5,698 bases of DNA, from positions 1-5,698 of the forward strand of contig JBEQBT010000222.1 in the NCBI GenBank assembly GCA_041639705.1. The letters run 5' to 3'. This document shows, piece after piece, positions 1 through 5,620 of the stretch. Below the pieces are notes generated by a model that was given only the letters and a program-made list of their open reading frames with translations, made no database searches and was not told the DNA's origin. The translations under genes and the position numbers were made by a program. The stretch is from JARDZI01 sp041639705 (GTDB taxonomy: Bacteria > Bacillota > Clostridia > Clostridiales > Caloramatoraceae). Numbering within the stretch: position 1 is the first letter of the stretch; every line of letters begins with the position of its first letter.

Positions 1-397
1 GTAAAGGTGACGTTGTAGGAAGGCTATCTTTTTCAATAACAACACCTAATCTTACAAGATTACGTAAGGTTTCATCTCTGATTGGTTCTCTAGTGTTAGG
101 CATGTACCATCTTTCTATAACATCCTTGGGAGCTTTGCGACTTTGAAATATTTCAAGCCATTCTATGCGTTTATTTTTATCTATAATTTTAGCTTGTGCA
201 TCACTCATACATGTTATTGTCGCAGGTCTTATCCAATTATTTTTATCAATACAAAAACAATACAACATTACGAAAATAGACTTTGCACCCATTTCTCTTA
301 AAATAAAACCTTCCGGATCAAGCTCTCTTGGTAGTATTATTTTTAGGCGTTCATAAATAAGGTCTACACTTGGTAATGAGTTTTCCAACCAATGCAT
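1..397 (-). CDS. BsuBI/PstI-family type II restriction endonuclease, N-terminal part (cut by window edge)
   Basis: The first 132 codons of a type II restriction endonuclease; the rest lies beyond the left edge. I translated it by hand from the ATG at 397. The reading includes WIRPATITCMSDAQA (around residues 57-71), then RWYMPNTREPIRDETLR (around 98-114) and a later LPTTS. The NTREPIRDETLR block and the W-R-P...T-x-M-x-D-x-Q-A block are hallmarks, as I know the family, of the helical N-terminal domain of BsuBI/PstI enzymes (BsuBI_PstI_RE_N). The catalytic PD-(D/E)XK-type domain would follow outside the window; known members are roughly 320 residues. The start lies 3 nt after the methyltransferase stop, and its ribosome binding site GAGGTG is formed by the last two methyltransferase codons, so translation is probably coupled. 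Known members cut CTGCAG; that specificity here is inference. Family call fairly sure; completeness and activity cannot be judged. Confidence 0.87.
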   Translation of the reverse strand, partial: MHWLENSLPSVDLIYERLKIILPRELDPEGFILREMGAKSIFVMLYCFCIDKNNWIRPATITCMSDAQAKIIDKNKRIEWLEIFQSRKAPKDVIERWYMPNTREPIRDETLRNLVRLGVVIEKDSLPTTSPL

Positions 398-400
398 GTT

Positions 401-2206
401 TTACACCTCAATTCCATAAGCATGTGTTGCTATTGATTCGATTTTATTTATTAAAGTTTCTTTATCTATTTTAGCATATTCATACATAGTGATTAAACTA
501 TCAATTTCAGTAACCTTATCTATATCAGGTAAAGGTAATACATTTAGTTCGGAAACAGAAACAGCTACACTACCAGAAATACAACGAAAAATTCTATCTA
601 CAATGTTTGTATTTAAGAGTAAACTCAAAGCTTTTAAGGAAATTATCTGTGAATTAACAGGATAAATATAATTAACATGATTCTCTATAACTACACATTT
701 ATATTTATCTATAATGTTTTGGGGTATCACTGTCGTTAATATTCTTTTATGCTGCTCTTTAGATGTTGTTCTTTGGACTAATGCTACACTCTGTTTGCAT
801 AATAAATACGCTTGATCATTATTAACTGTGATATATTTATTTTTTCTTTGTTTGTAATTTAAATTAAATTCTCCATCAACAATTGCTTCTGACCAAATTA
901 TTGGGAAAGAACCCTTAGCATATTTAGTTCTTAATTGTTCTTTATGCCTATTCCAAACCAAAGGTCCTGTAGAAACTTTATATCCATAATCTGATATATA
1001 AGAAGTATTATTACTTATAACGTTTAATAATGCAGCTTCGGAAATCTTTCTTGGTATAATCCAAGGCTTATCATTTAAATTAAGTTTAAATGATCCTATT
1101 TTATTAACTTTGTATTCTGATTCGCATACCTCTATTTCATGTAGAGAAATATTTTTACTTTCGTTAATACCGTAAACAGTTAAACATGTTTCTTGCAGTA
1201 CCTCTTGAAATACACCTGAGCGTTCAGATATAAAATTGATTGATAATGGTGGAGCTTCTTTTATTAGCAGTTTTCTTAGATTTTTGAAATATTCTCCACC
1301 CAAAAAAGAAGTAGGAGTAACAAATCCTATCAAGCCCTTTTTAGTTTTCATATGAAGAGCTGCATCTATGAATAAGCCATACATATTAGCATGGCCAAAG
1401 AGAGATCTTTTATATGCTAATCTTACATTATCATTTAATTTAATTCTACCATAAGGTGGATTACCTATTATTAGGTCATATTTAATATGATTAGGTCCCA
1501 GGGCATATTGAATTGTATCAGATACTTTAATTATGTTTTTTATAGTTCTATTAGCTGCTACAGTTTCAGGATAGATTAAAATATCTAAAAGTACCTGAGT
1601 AAGCCAACCCGCAAATTTATCAATTTCTATGCCAGATAAATGATTTTCTAAGTATACTAATTTTTCAAGTGGAGATAAGCATTTAATTCTATGGTCACCC
1701 AATATTCTATTAGCAACAGGCACAAGAAAAGCTCCACCTCCACATGCTGGGTCTAATATTGTATTCCTAGACCAATTAGCTCCCTCAGAAGCTAGCATGT
1801 CTAGTAGGCGTTCAGCAAGGATAGGGGGAGTATAAAAAATGCCTAGATCTGACTTATATTTATTGGGTAGAAGAAGTGTATATAAAGTACCAATATAATA
1901 ACTACATTCTACAATAGATAATTTAGAGAGAAAATAAGCAATATCTTTTGTAAGCTTTATAATATCCCTATCAAGTTCAATTGTAGAAACCACACATTTT
2001 CTTAATTTAAAAACACTTTGTTTATCAACATAATTCCATAGAAACTTGATAACGTGAGTACAAAAAGAATATGCCACTGGAAGCATATTATCACTATTAT
2101 TTTTTATGTAATTATTTCTAAATGAAACAACTTTATTATTATATATATTCCATGTATCTAAATTGCTATCTATTTGTGAATTTGTATTATTGGAGTAGTC
2201 GAACAT
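401..2206 (-). CDS. Type II N6-adenine DNA methyltransferase, partner of the BsuBI/PstI-like endonuclease
   Basis: A 601-residue protein that would methylate adenine in the recognition site of the neighbouring endonuclease, using S-adenosylmethionine, and so protect host DNA. Visible motifs: motif X-like GIFYTPP (about 122-128), SAM-binding motif I DPACGGGAF (152-160), acidic motif II GIEID (192-196), catalytic motif IV NPPY (249-252), and GLIGFVTP near 291. Motif order X-I-IV followed by a C-terminal target recognition domain (about 385-560, ending SVSELNVLPLP) is the gamma-class, TaqI/Eco57I-like layout. It is about 100 residues longer than I recall for M.PstI and M.BsuBI; the extra length looks N-terminal, Asn-rich and helical. 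I chose ATG 2206 over an in-frame GTG at 2215 because AAAGGAAG (2215-2222) sits 10 nt before the ATG but overlaps the GTG. It starts 38 nt after the recombinase gene and ends 3 nt before the endonuclease gene. No truncation or missing catalytic residue is visible. Confidence 0.93.
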   Translation of the reverse strand: MFDYSNNTNSQIDSNLDTWNIYNNKVVSFRNNYIKNNSDNMLPVAYSFCTHVIKFLWNYVDKQSVFKLRKCVVSTIELDRDIIKLTKDIAYFLSKLSIVECSYYIGTLYTLLLPNKYKSDLGIFYTPPILAERLLDMLASEGANWSRNTILDPACGGGAFLVPVANRILGDHRIKCLSPLEKLVYLENHLSGIEIDKFAGWLTQVLLDILIYPETVAANRTIKNIIKVSDTIQYALGPNHIKYDLIIGNPPYGRIKLNDNVRLAYKRSLFGHANMYGLFIDAALHMKTKKGLIGFVTPTSFLGGEYFKNLRKLLIKEAPPLSINFISERSGVFQEVLQETCLTVYGINESKNISLHEIEVCESEYKVNKIGSFKLNLNDKPWIIPRKISEAALLNVISNNTSYISDYGYKVSTGPLVWNRHKEQLRTKYAKGSFPIIWSEAIVDGEFNLNYKQRKNKYITVNNDQAYLLCKQSVALVQRTTSKEQHKRILTTVIPQNIIDKYKCVVIENHVNYIYPVNSQIISLKALSLLLNTNIVDRIFRCISGSVAVSVSELNVLPLPDIDKVTEIDSLITMYEYAKIDKETLINKIESIATHAYGIEV

Positions 2207-2244
2207 TAGTATCACTTCCTTTATTAATTACCTTTGACCTTATA

Positions 2245-2829
2245 TTAATAATCTTCCTTTTTGCTAAGTTTTCTATATAGTTCCTCTTGCTGAGAAGAAG
2301 TAAATTGGAAATATATCATTGTATTATTAACTTCCTTATGCCCTAACCAGTATTGAACCTCTTTAATATCCAATCCCTGCTCTGCAAGATGTACTGCCCT
2401 GGAATGCTTTAAACTATGAAAATGCCATTTACTTCTATCTTTAATACCAGCAGATGCACAATATTTTTTCATAAGCCTATCAAGCATCTGCCTAGAAATA
2501 GGATTATTCTCTCTGCTAGAAAATAAAATATCCTCAGGTTTAGCCTGGTTAATATATTTTTTTAAAGCTGCAGCTGTAATCTTATTAAGTCTTAATGTAT
2601 TATTAAAGCTGCCCTTTAACCTCTTACAGTATAATTCATTTTTTATAGAGTTATAGTCCTCTATTTTAAGCAAACCAACTTCGGAAGCCCTTAAAGCACA
2701 GTAATAAGCTACATGGAATATTGCCATGTTCCTGGTAGCATACTTATTATTTGATTTTTTTATAGTATTAAATAATCTATTTAGCTCTTCCTTATATAAA
2801 TATTTAATTTCTTTATTATCCCTCGCCAT
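2245..2829 (-). CDS. Short tyrosine recombinase/integrase, catalytic domain only
   Basis: A 194-residue site-specific recombinase of the phage integrase/XerCD superfamily. Catalytic positions visible: Arg47 in CALRASEVGLL, Lys72 in the beta-hairpin RLKGS, His138 in HFHSLKHS, His164 in YWLGH, and nucleophile Tyr173 in NTMIYFQ. The usual box II His-x-x-Arg reads His138-x-x-Lys141, a conservative change that I believe also occurs in other small recombinases. There is no N-terminal core-binding or arm-binding domain: the catalytic fold begins within about 15 residues of the start, as in FimB/FimE-sized recombinases rather than full integrases of 300 or more residues. ATG 2829 is preceded by AGGGTG at suitable spacing. 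The gene is 38 nt upstream of the methyltransferase on the same strand with no terminator between them, so it may be the first gene of the restriction-modification operon. Its substrate could be inversion sites, an attachment site or a plasmid dimer site; no target is recognisable here. Confidence 0.9.
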   Translation of the reverse strand: MARDNKEIKYLYKEELNRLFNTIKKSNNKYATRNMAIFHVAYYCALRASEVGLLKIEDYNSIKNELYCKRLKGSFNNTLRLNKITAAALKKYINQAKPEDILFSSRENNPISRQMLDRLMKKYCASAGIKDRSKWHFHSLKHSRAVHLAEQGLDIKEVQYWLGHKEVNNTMIYFQFTSSQQEELYRKLSKKEDY

Positions 2830-2867
2830 AAATACACACCCTATCCTATTAGTTCTATCTAAAGTTA

Positions 2868-2876
2868 AATATACCA
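2868..2876 (-). promoter_or_regulatory. Candidate extended -10 promoter for the recombinase and restriction-modification genes
   Basis: On the minus strand TGGTATATT gives a TGn extended -10 with TATATT (5 of 6 matches to TATAAT at 2868-2873). Transcription would begin near 2861, leaving a leader of about 31 nt before ATG 2829. No good -35 box is present at 16-18 nt, so this rests on the extended -10 alone. If used, it could drive recombinase, methyltransferase and endonuclease as one transcript. Confidence 0.35.
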
Positions 2877-2890
2877 GACGTATTTAAAAA

Positions 2891-3145
2891 TCATCCTAAA
2901 TATCTAAGATCAGTTTTATTTTTATTAACTTCTATATTTTTATTTTCATGGTCAGGCTGCAGCTCATTTGCATGGATAATATTTATATCTCCTTTTCTGA
3001 CCCACTCATATCCACCTGGTATTCTAACCCTATAAGAATCGTAGGTTATAGCATCTATATAGCCTTTTATATTAAGATCCTTAAGATAAACATCATCATA
3101 TATTTTAAACTCTATTAATTGATTAAAATCGTTAATATTCTGCAT
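2891..3145 (-). CDS. Small unknown protein, possible SH3-like beta-barrel
   Basis: An 84-residue protein I do not recognise. The first two thirds have a beta-rich pattern: the stretch from YDDVYLKD through IKGYIDAI, YRVRIPGGYEW and KGDINII alternates hydrophobic and polar residues around Gly turns, as in small SH3-like/KOW-like barrels. That resemblance is by eye only. The C-terminal 20 or so residues are charged and Asn/Lys rich, probably a flexible tail. I chose ATG 3145 (MQNINDF) over a TTG at 3169 because GTGAGG sits 9 nt before the ATG, while nothing suitable precedes the TTG. It lies about 60 nt upstream of the recombinase and about 57 nt downstream of the 132-residue unknown gene, all on the same strand. 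The pairing of these two small genes could hint at a functional pair, but nothing in the sequence proves it. Confidence 0.65.
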   Translation of the reverse strand: MQNINDFNQLIEFKIYDDVYLKDLNIKGYIDAITYDSYRVRIPGGYEWVRKGDINIIHANELQPDHENKNIEVNKNKTDLRYLG

Positions 3146-3181
3146 ATTAAATAACCTCACAATCTGCAATAAATTAACATC

Positions 3182-3187
3182 ATTATA
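3182..3187 (-). promoter_or_regulatory. Candidate -10 box for the 84-residue gene
   Basis: The minus strand carries a perfect TATAAT at 3182-3187, placing transcription start near 3175 and leaving a leader of about 30 nt before ATG 3145. The -35 candidate at 17 nt (ATGAAT) matches only half of TTGACA. In such AT-rich DNA a perfect -10 can arise by chance, so confidence is low. Confidence 0.3.
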
Positions 3188-3202
3188 TACTATAAAAATA
3201 TA

Positions 3203-3601
3203 TTATTCATAAACTATATTTGAATTCAACTTATAATCTTCTATATAATTAAACTTAAAAGTATTGTATTTTGAGTTATAATCGCAAAAAACTAAAGGAA
3301 GAATTTCAATTATTTTATGTTTTTTATCAGTATTAATTACACTTGGTATATGAGTGACATATTCTACATCACCATTTTTAAAGATATTAACCCACAAATA
3401 TGCGTAATCAATATCTTTTGAAAGCAAAGTAAACATTTCACACTCTTTGCCATTACTTACACCTGTGCGAAACACCCCTGAAAATTCCTCAAAATCACCA
3501 GTTCGTCCAAATAGTTGTTTTTCTTGAAGTTTATCAAAAGATCTATCTTTAATGATAATAACCCACTCCGTAAAATCAGGTCTTTCAAATATATAATCCA
3601 T
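3203..3601 (-). CDS. Unknown 132-residue protein
   Basis: A 132-residue soluble protein starting MDYIFERPDFTEW; I do not recognise the family. It has no signal peptide or membrane segment. It is rich in aromatic and acidic residues (for example DIDYAYLWVNIF and FCDYNSKYNTF), a look shared by many small bacterial immunity or inhibitor-like proteins, but that is only an impression. The frame stays open to a GTG at 3709. I prefer ATG 3601 because the extra N-terminal part is a Leu/Cys-rich stretch crossing a promoter-like region, and AAAGGAG (3616-3622) lies upstream of 3601. The gap from GGAG to this ATG is 14 nt, longer than usual. A three-codon mini-ORF (ATG at 3612, M-Y-L-stop) lies between and its stop overlaps the ATG as TAATG, so re-initiation is conceivable. 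The gene seems to have its own promoter upstream. Confidence 0.6.
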   Translation of the reverse strand: MDYIFERPDFTEWVIIIKDRSFDKLQEKQLFGRTGDFEEFSGVFRTGVSNGKECEMFTLLSKDIDYAYLWVNIFKNGDVEYVTHIPSVINTDKKHKIIEILPLVFCDYNSKYNTFKFNYIEDYKLNSNIVYE

Positions 3602-3653
3602 TATAAATACATAAACTCCTTTCAATTTTAAATATAAGCACAATAGGCATAAA

Positions 3654-3683
3654 ATTATACACCCTCCTGGAAGCAGCTGTACA
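3654..3683 (-). promoter_or_regulatory. Candidate promoter for the 132-residue gene
   Basis: Minus strand: -35 TGTACA (3678-3683, 4 of 6 matches to TTGACA), an 18-nt spacer, and a perfect -10 TATAAT (3654-3659). Transcription would start near 3647, giving a leader of about 45 nt that contains the AAAGGAG ribosome binding site. The -35 box overlaps one arm of an inverted repeat, so repression by a bound dimer is plausible. Confidence 0.5.
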
Positions 3684-3705
3684 TCATTTAAGTAATGTAC
3701 ACTAA
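3661..3705 (-). repeat. Diverged direct repeat, copy A
   Basis: On the minus strand this contains ACATTACTTAAAT, then CAGCTGC, then CCAGG followed by a purine run. Copy B at 4361-4405 has the same blocks in the same order and orientation with nearly the same spacing. Both can be read as H-Y-L-N-x-x-Q-L. The blocks between are diverged, so this would be an old duplication or a shared gene-end fragment. Copy A holds the promoter and dyad of the 132-residue gene. Confidence 0.45.
3679..3700. promoter_or_regulatory. Inverted repeat over the -35 box, possible operator
   Basis: Plus-strand GTACAT at 3679-3684 and ATGTAC at 3695-3700 form perfect 6-bp arms separated by 10 bp, a 22-bp dyad with partly symmetric interior. 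One arm overlaps the candidate -35 box of the 132-residue gene, the usual place for a dimeric repressor site. It also lies inside the diverged repeat shared with 4361-4405, but that second copy lacks the dyad. No regulator gene is visible in the window. Confidence 0.4.
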
Positions 3706-3769
3706 TCACAAAATTCCCAATTACCCAATAATTCTTACCATGTTAAAGGTGTTGCTGTCTTGCTTAATA

Positions 3770-3843
3770 TTTTTTTATTCCGGTGTTCATACTATAGCTG
3801 AATATTAATGTATCCAGGCTTCTATTTTTATCCCAGTATTCAC
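3770..3843 (-). repeat. Pair of 21-nt diverged repeats (3770-3790 and 3823-3843)
   Basis: On the minus strand 3843-3823 and 3790-3770 match at 16 of 21 bases. Read as codons they give V-N-T-G-I-K-I and M-N-T-G-I-K-K, and three of the five differences fall at third codon positions (AAT/AAC, ACT/ACC, GGG/GGA). The gap between the exonuclease remnant and the 132-residue gene holds no intact gene, and this is its only structure besides the promoter elements. It may be debris of a duplicated coding fragment. Confidence 0.35.
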
Positions 3844-3865
3844 TTGAAAGTTATGCTTGCTTTTT

Positions 3866-4327
3866 TTAGTGCATTTCAATAAGTTTTAAACACATAAAAC
3901 AATCGTCTACAGCTCTATGGCTCTGATAAACTTCCCCTAAGGCGTTTTTCAAGCTAATAAATCGTTCACTGTTACTTTCTTGCATTACATTATGCATAAG
4001 ACACTCGTGGGTTAAACTACTATAATCAATTCCATATAAGCTGCAGCTTTGGCATATCATTCTATAATCAAATTCAGAATTATATGCAATAAAAGTCTTA
4101 TTTCTAAGGATGTTGTATACTTGTGACCAAACAATTTCCCATGTTGGAGCCTGCTTTACAGCTTCGTTATCAATACCATGGATCTGCATAGCTTCATCAG
4201 AGATAGGCTTTGTAGGTTTAATAAGAGTATCAAGAAGTATTGTGCCATCTAAATCAATTATACCTATTTCTACAATTTCATCATTATATTCAAGTCCTGT
4301 AGATTCAACATAAAGTGCTATTCTATT
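3866..4327 (-). pseudogene. Remnant of a DEDDh 3'-5' exonuclease (DnaQ/PolC epsilon-like)
   Basis: A 153-codon open stretch with the full RNase T/DnaQ exonuclease fold. Active members remove nucleotides from 3' ends using two metal ions held by D, E, D, D and a His. Exo I region is YVESTGLEYNDEIVEIGII, where the family has D-x-E-T-T-G: the first Asp is Tyr, a one-base change (GAT to TAT). Exo II, FIAYNSEFDYRM, keeps Asp; Exo III, SHRAVDD, keeps His and Asp. Between the Exo I block and TAATAA stops at 4328-4333 there is no ATG, GTG or TTG in frame. The first ATG, at 4189, lies after Exo I and would give a 107-residue protein without that motif. Missing start plus lost metal ligand point to a decayed gene, though an N-terminally deleted non-catalytic protein cannot be excluded. 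It follows the 76-residue gene by about 70 nt and the same frame is open again upstream of the stops (4334-4417). Confidence 0.8.
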
Positions 4328-4360
4328 TTATTACTCAACATAAAACATAAGGTACTTATC

Positions 4361-4405
4361 TCCTACCTGGTGCAGCTGCAGACTATTTAAGTAATGTGAA
4401 TTAGT
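4361..4405 (-). repeat. Diverged direct repeat, copy B
   Basis: Shares ACATTACTTAAAT, CAGCTGC and CCAGG with copy A at 3661-3705, same order and strand, about 700 bp apart. It overlaps the end of the 76-residue gene and lies in the same frame as the exonuclease remnant, upstream of that remnant's stop codons. It contains one CTGCAG (4376-4381) within a TGCAGCTGCA palindrome. Unlike copy A it has no -10 box and no dyad. Confidence 0.45.
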
Positions 4406-4631
4406 AAGACGAACTATTTAAAAAATCATCAATAGCTTTATCATTTCTATCAATGGCTTTTCTTACTATTCCCAATTTTCTAAGTAACTCTTTAATTTCT
4501 ACATCATCCAAATATTGTGATTGTTCTATTTTAAATTCTAACCTACTCATGCACTCCCATATGCCTTGTCCTGCAATAAGCTGATTTGATTTAAATTTAC
4601 ATTTGAATTGTTCTATTTCTTTCTTTTTCAT
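4401..4631 (-). CDS. Unknown 76-residue helical protein
   Basis: A 76-residue protein that I do not recognise. It is charged, with no signal peptide or membrane segment. Residues from about 28 to 70 (LEFKIEQSQYLDDVEIKELLRKLGIVRKAIDRNDKAIDDFL) show heptad-like spacing of Leu/Ile with charged positions between, so a helical hairpin or coiled coil is likely. ATG 4631 has a strong ribosome binding site, AAGGGGG, 4-5 nt upstream, and is 19 nt after the stop of the frameshifted 85-residue gene, so the two are probably co-transcribed. Beyond its stop comes the exonuclease remnant. Being intact with a good ribosome binding site next to decayed neighbours argues that it is a real gene. Confidence 0.65.
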   Translation of the reverse strand: MKKKEIEQFKCKFKSNQLIAGQGIWECMSRLEFKIEQSQYLDDVEIKELLRKLGIVRKAIDRNDKAIDDFLNSSSY

Positions 4632-4650
4632 ATTTCCCCCTTATTAAGAA

Positions 4651-4909
4651 TTATTCTGTCTTGCCACAAATTTTTAAGTTTTCTATTCCCAAATACCTGT
4701 GTATTGACTTTTCAGCATCATCATATGAGTAATATATCTTGCCATCATCGCCATAAAATTGTTCAAGACCTTCACAACCCCACTCACCAGGCATAGATAC
4801 AACAGGATTGCCTTTTTCATCTCCTCTAATGGTTAACCCTTCACAAACATGTTCTTGTATTGAAAATACAGGCAATGGGCATTCATAGCCTTTTTTCAGA
4901 TTTAACCAT
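4651..4909 (-). pseudogene. Unknown 85-residue protein gene interrupted by a single-base frameshift
   Basis: The coding frame ends at 4651 and is open to about 4908 but has no usable start: only a TTG at 4875 with no ribosome binding site at proper spacing. A textbook start exists just upstream in another frame: AAGGAG (4919-4924), 9 nt, then ATG 4909 reading M-V-K-S-E-K-R-L-stop. Removing one A from the A6 run at 4891-4896 joins this start to the long frame, giving an 85-residue protein beginning MVKSEKGYECPLPVFSIQ. So the gene carries a one-base insertion in a homopolymer, or the assembly has an error there; slippage during expression is a less likely alternative. The product is acidic, with Cys at about 11, 22 and 46 plus one near the C-terminus (CGK), and a Gly-rich centre (GDEKGNPVVSMPGEWGCEG). 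I do not recognise the family. It sits 37 nt downstream of the protease gene. Confidence 0.65.
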
Positions 4910-4946
4910 TATATACAGCTCCTTGTTTTTAAAATCATATATATTT

Positions 4947-5585
4947 TTATTCAAATATATCAAACCCAATACAAAATTTACTTTTTAAGCATTCTTCATC
5001 TATTATCATTTTAACCAAGCTTTCTTTTGAATACTTTGTAAGTAATGAAAACCCTTCAATTAAATCATTAGAAGCACTTAATATAATTAATAGTATGTAA
5101 AATATAGTCCATGGAAGATTACCACTAATTATAAAGTAAGGTACAACTAAACCAAATAATAATACTGCAAAAGGTAGTAATAAGCAAAATATATATTGGT
5201 TTCTTGTAAAAATCTTATTTTCATCTATGGTTTGAGGATTACCATGTATAATATTTAATTTAAATCCTTTTTTTATGATACGTGTTCTTTTCCATATAAA
5301 TTTAGGTTTACCTTTACAAATAAGAATACCAATTCCATGTAACAGCTCATGTAAAAAAATTTCTAAGATTGAAGCAAATATTAAATTTAAAAATAAGTCT
5401 TTTTCTATAAATAATAATAAAATTGCATATTCATAATATACAAAATTTTTAGAAGCTTTATATAAGGCAGCTATTTGAGGTATGAATATATAGCCTAATA
5501 TAATAACTAAAGCTATTTCAAGAATCGTCTTTATTATTTTGTACCTTCCATGATTATTTTTACGCACGCTTCCTATTACCATCAT
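4947..5585 (-). CDS. Membrane-embedded metalloprotease-like protein (DUF3267 type)
   Basis: A 212-residue integral membrane protein with the zinc-protease signature HELLH (His79, Glu80, His83) inside the second hydrophobic region. A later conserved-looking segment LSASNDLIEGFSLL (Asp174) is at the position where DUF3267 (putative zincin) proteins carry a G/S-x-D motif thought to supply a further ligand. Hydrophobic segments lie at roughly 18-42, 52-90 (two passes, the second carrying the motif), 131-153 and 158-182. Length is typical of the family. The role would be proteolysis in or near the membrane; the substrate is unknown. ATG 5585 is preceded by GGGAGG with a 9-nt gap; a second ATG follows immediately. 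The gene begins a run of small genes and is preceded by a strong promoter with a palindromic operator. No terminator follows it, so transcription probably continues into the frameshifted 85-residue gene. An ordinary membrane protein with a chance HExxH is possible but less likely. Confidence 0.75.
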   Translation of the reverse strand: MMVIGSVRKNNHGRYKIIKTILEIALVIILGYIFIPQIAALYKASKNFVYYEYAILLLFIEKDLFLNLIFASILEIFLHELLHGIGILICKGKPKFIWKRTRIIKKGFKLNIIHGNPQTIDENKIFTRNQYIFCLLLPFAVLLFGLVVPYFIISGNLPWTIFYILLIILSASNDLIEGFSLLTKYSKESLVKMIIDEECLKSKFCIGFDIFE

Positions 5586-5620
5586 AAATATTAACCTCCC
5601 ATTCCTAGTTATACAAAATA

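Noticed and set aside
165..356. Plus-strand open frame of 63 codons
   Set aside because: It lies wholly over the endonuclease gene, whose minus-strand frame carries recognisable family motifs; no ribosome binding site supports the plus-strand frame.
2207..2215. GTG start for the methyltransferase at 2215
   Set aside because: The ribosome binding site would overlap or touch the GTG; the ATG at 2206 has a 10-nt gap to AGGA.
3602..3709. GTG-initiated N-terminal extension of the 132-residue protein
   Set aside because: The extension crosses a promoter with a perfect TATAAT and a dyad, is low-complexity Leu/Cys-rich, and has no ribosome binding site before the GTG.
4189..4189. ATG 4189 as a true start of an intact exonuclease
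   Set aside because: The conserved Exo I block lies upstream of it in the same open frame, so starting here would discard part of the active site.
4110..4313. Plus-strand open frame of 67 codons
   Set aside because: It is antisense to the exonuclease remnant, whose frame shows clear DEDDh motifs; the translated peptide has no recognisable features.
4608..4796. Plus-strand open frame of 62 codons
   Set aside because: It overlaps two minus-strand genes with strong coding logic and looks like a shadow frame.
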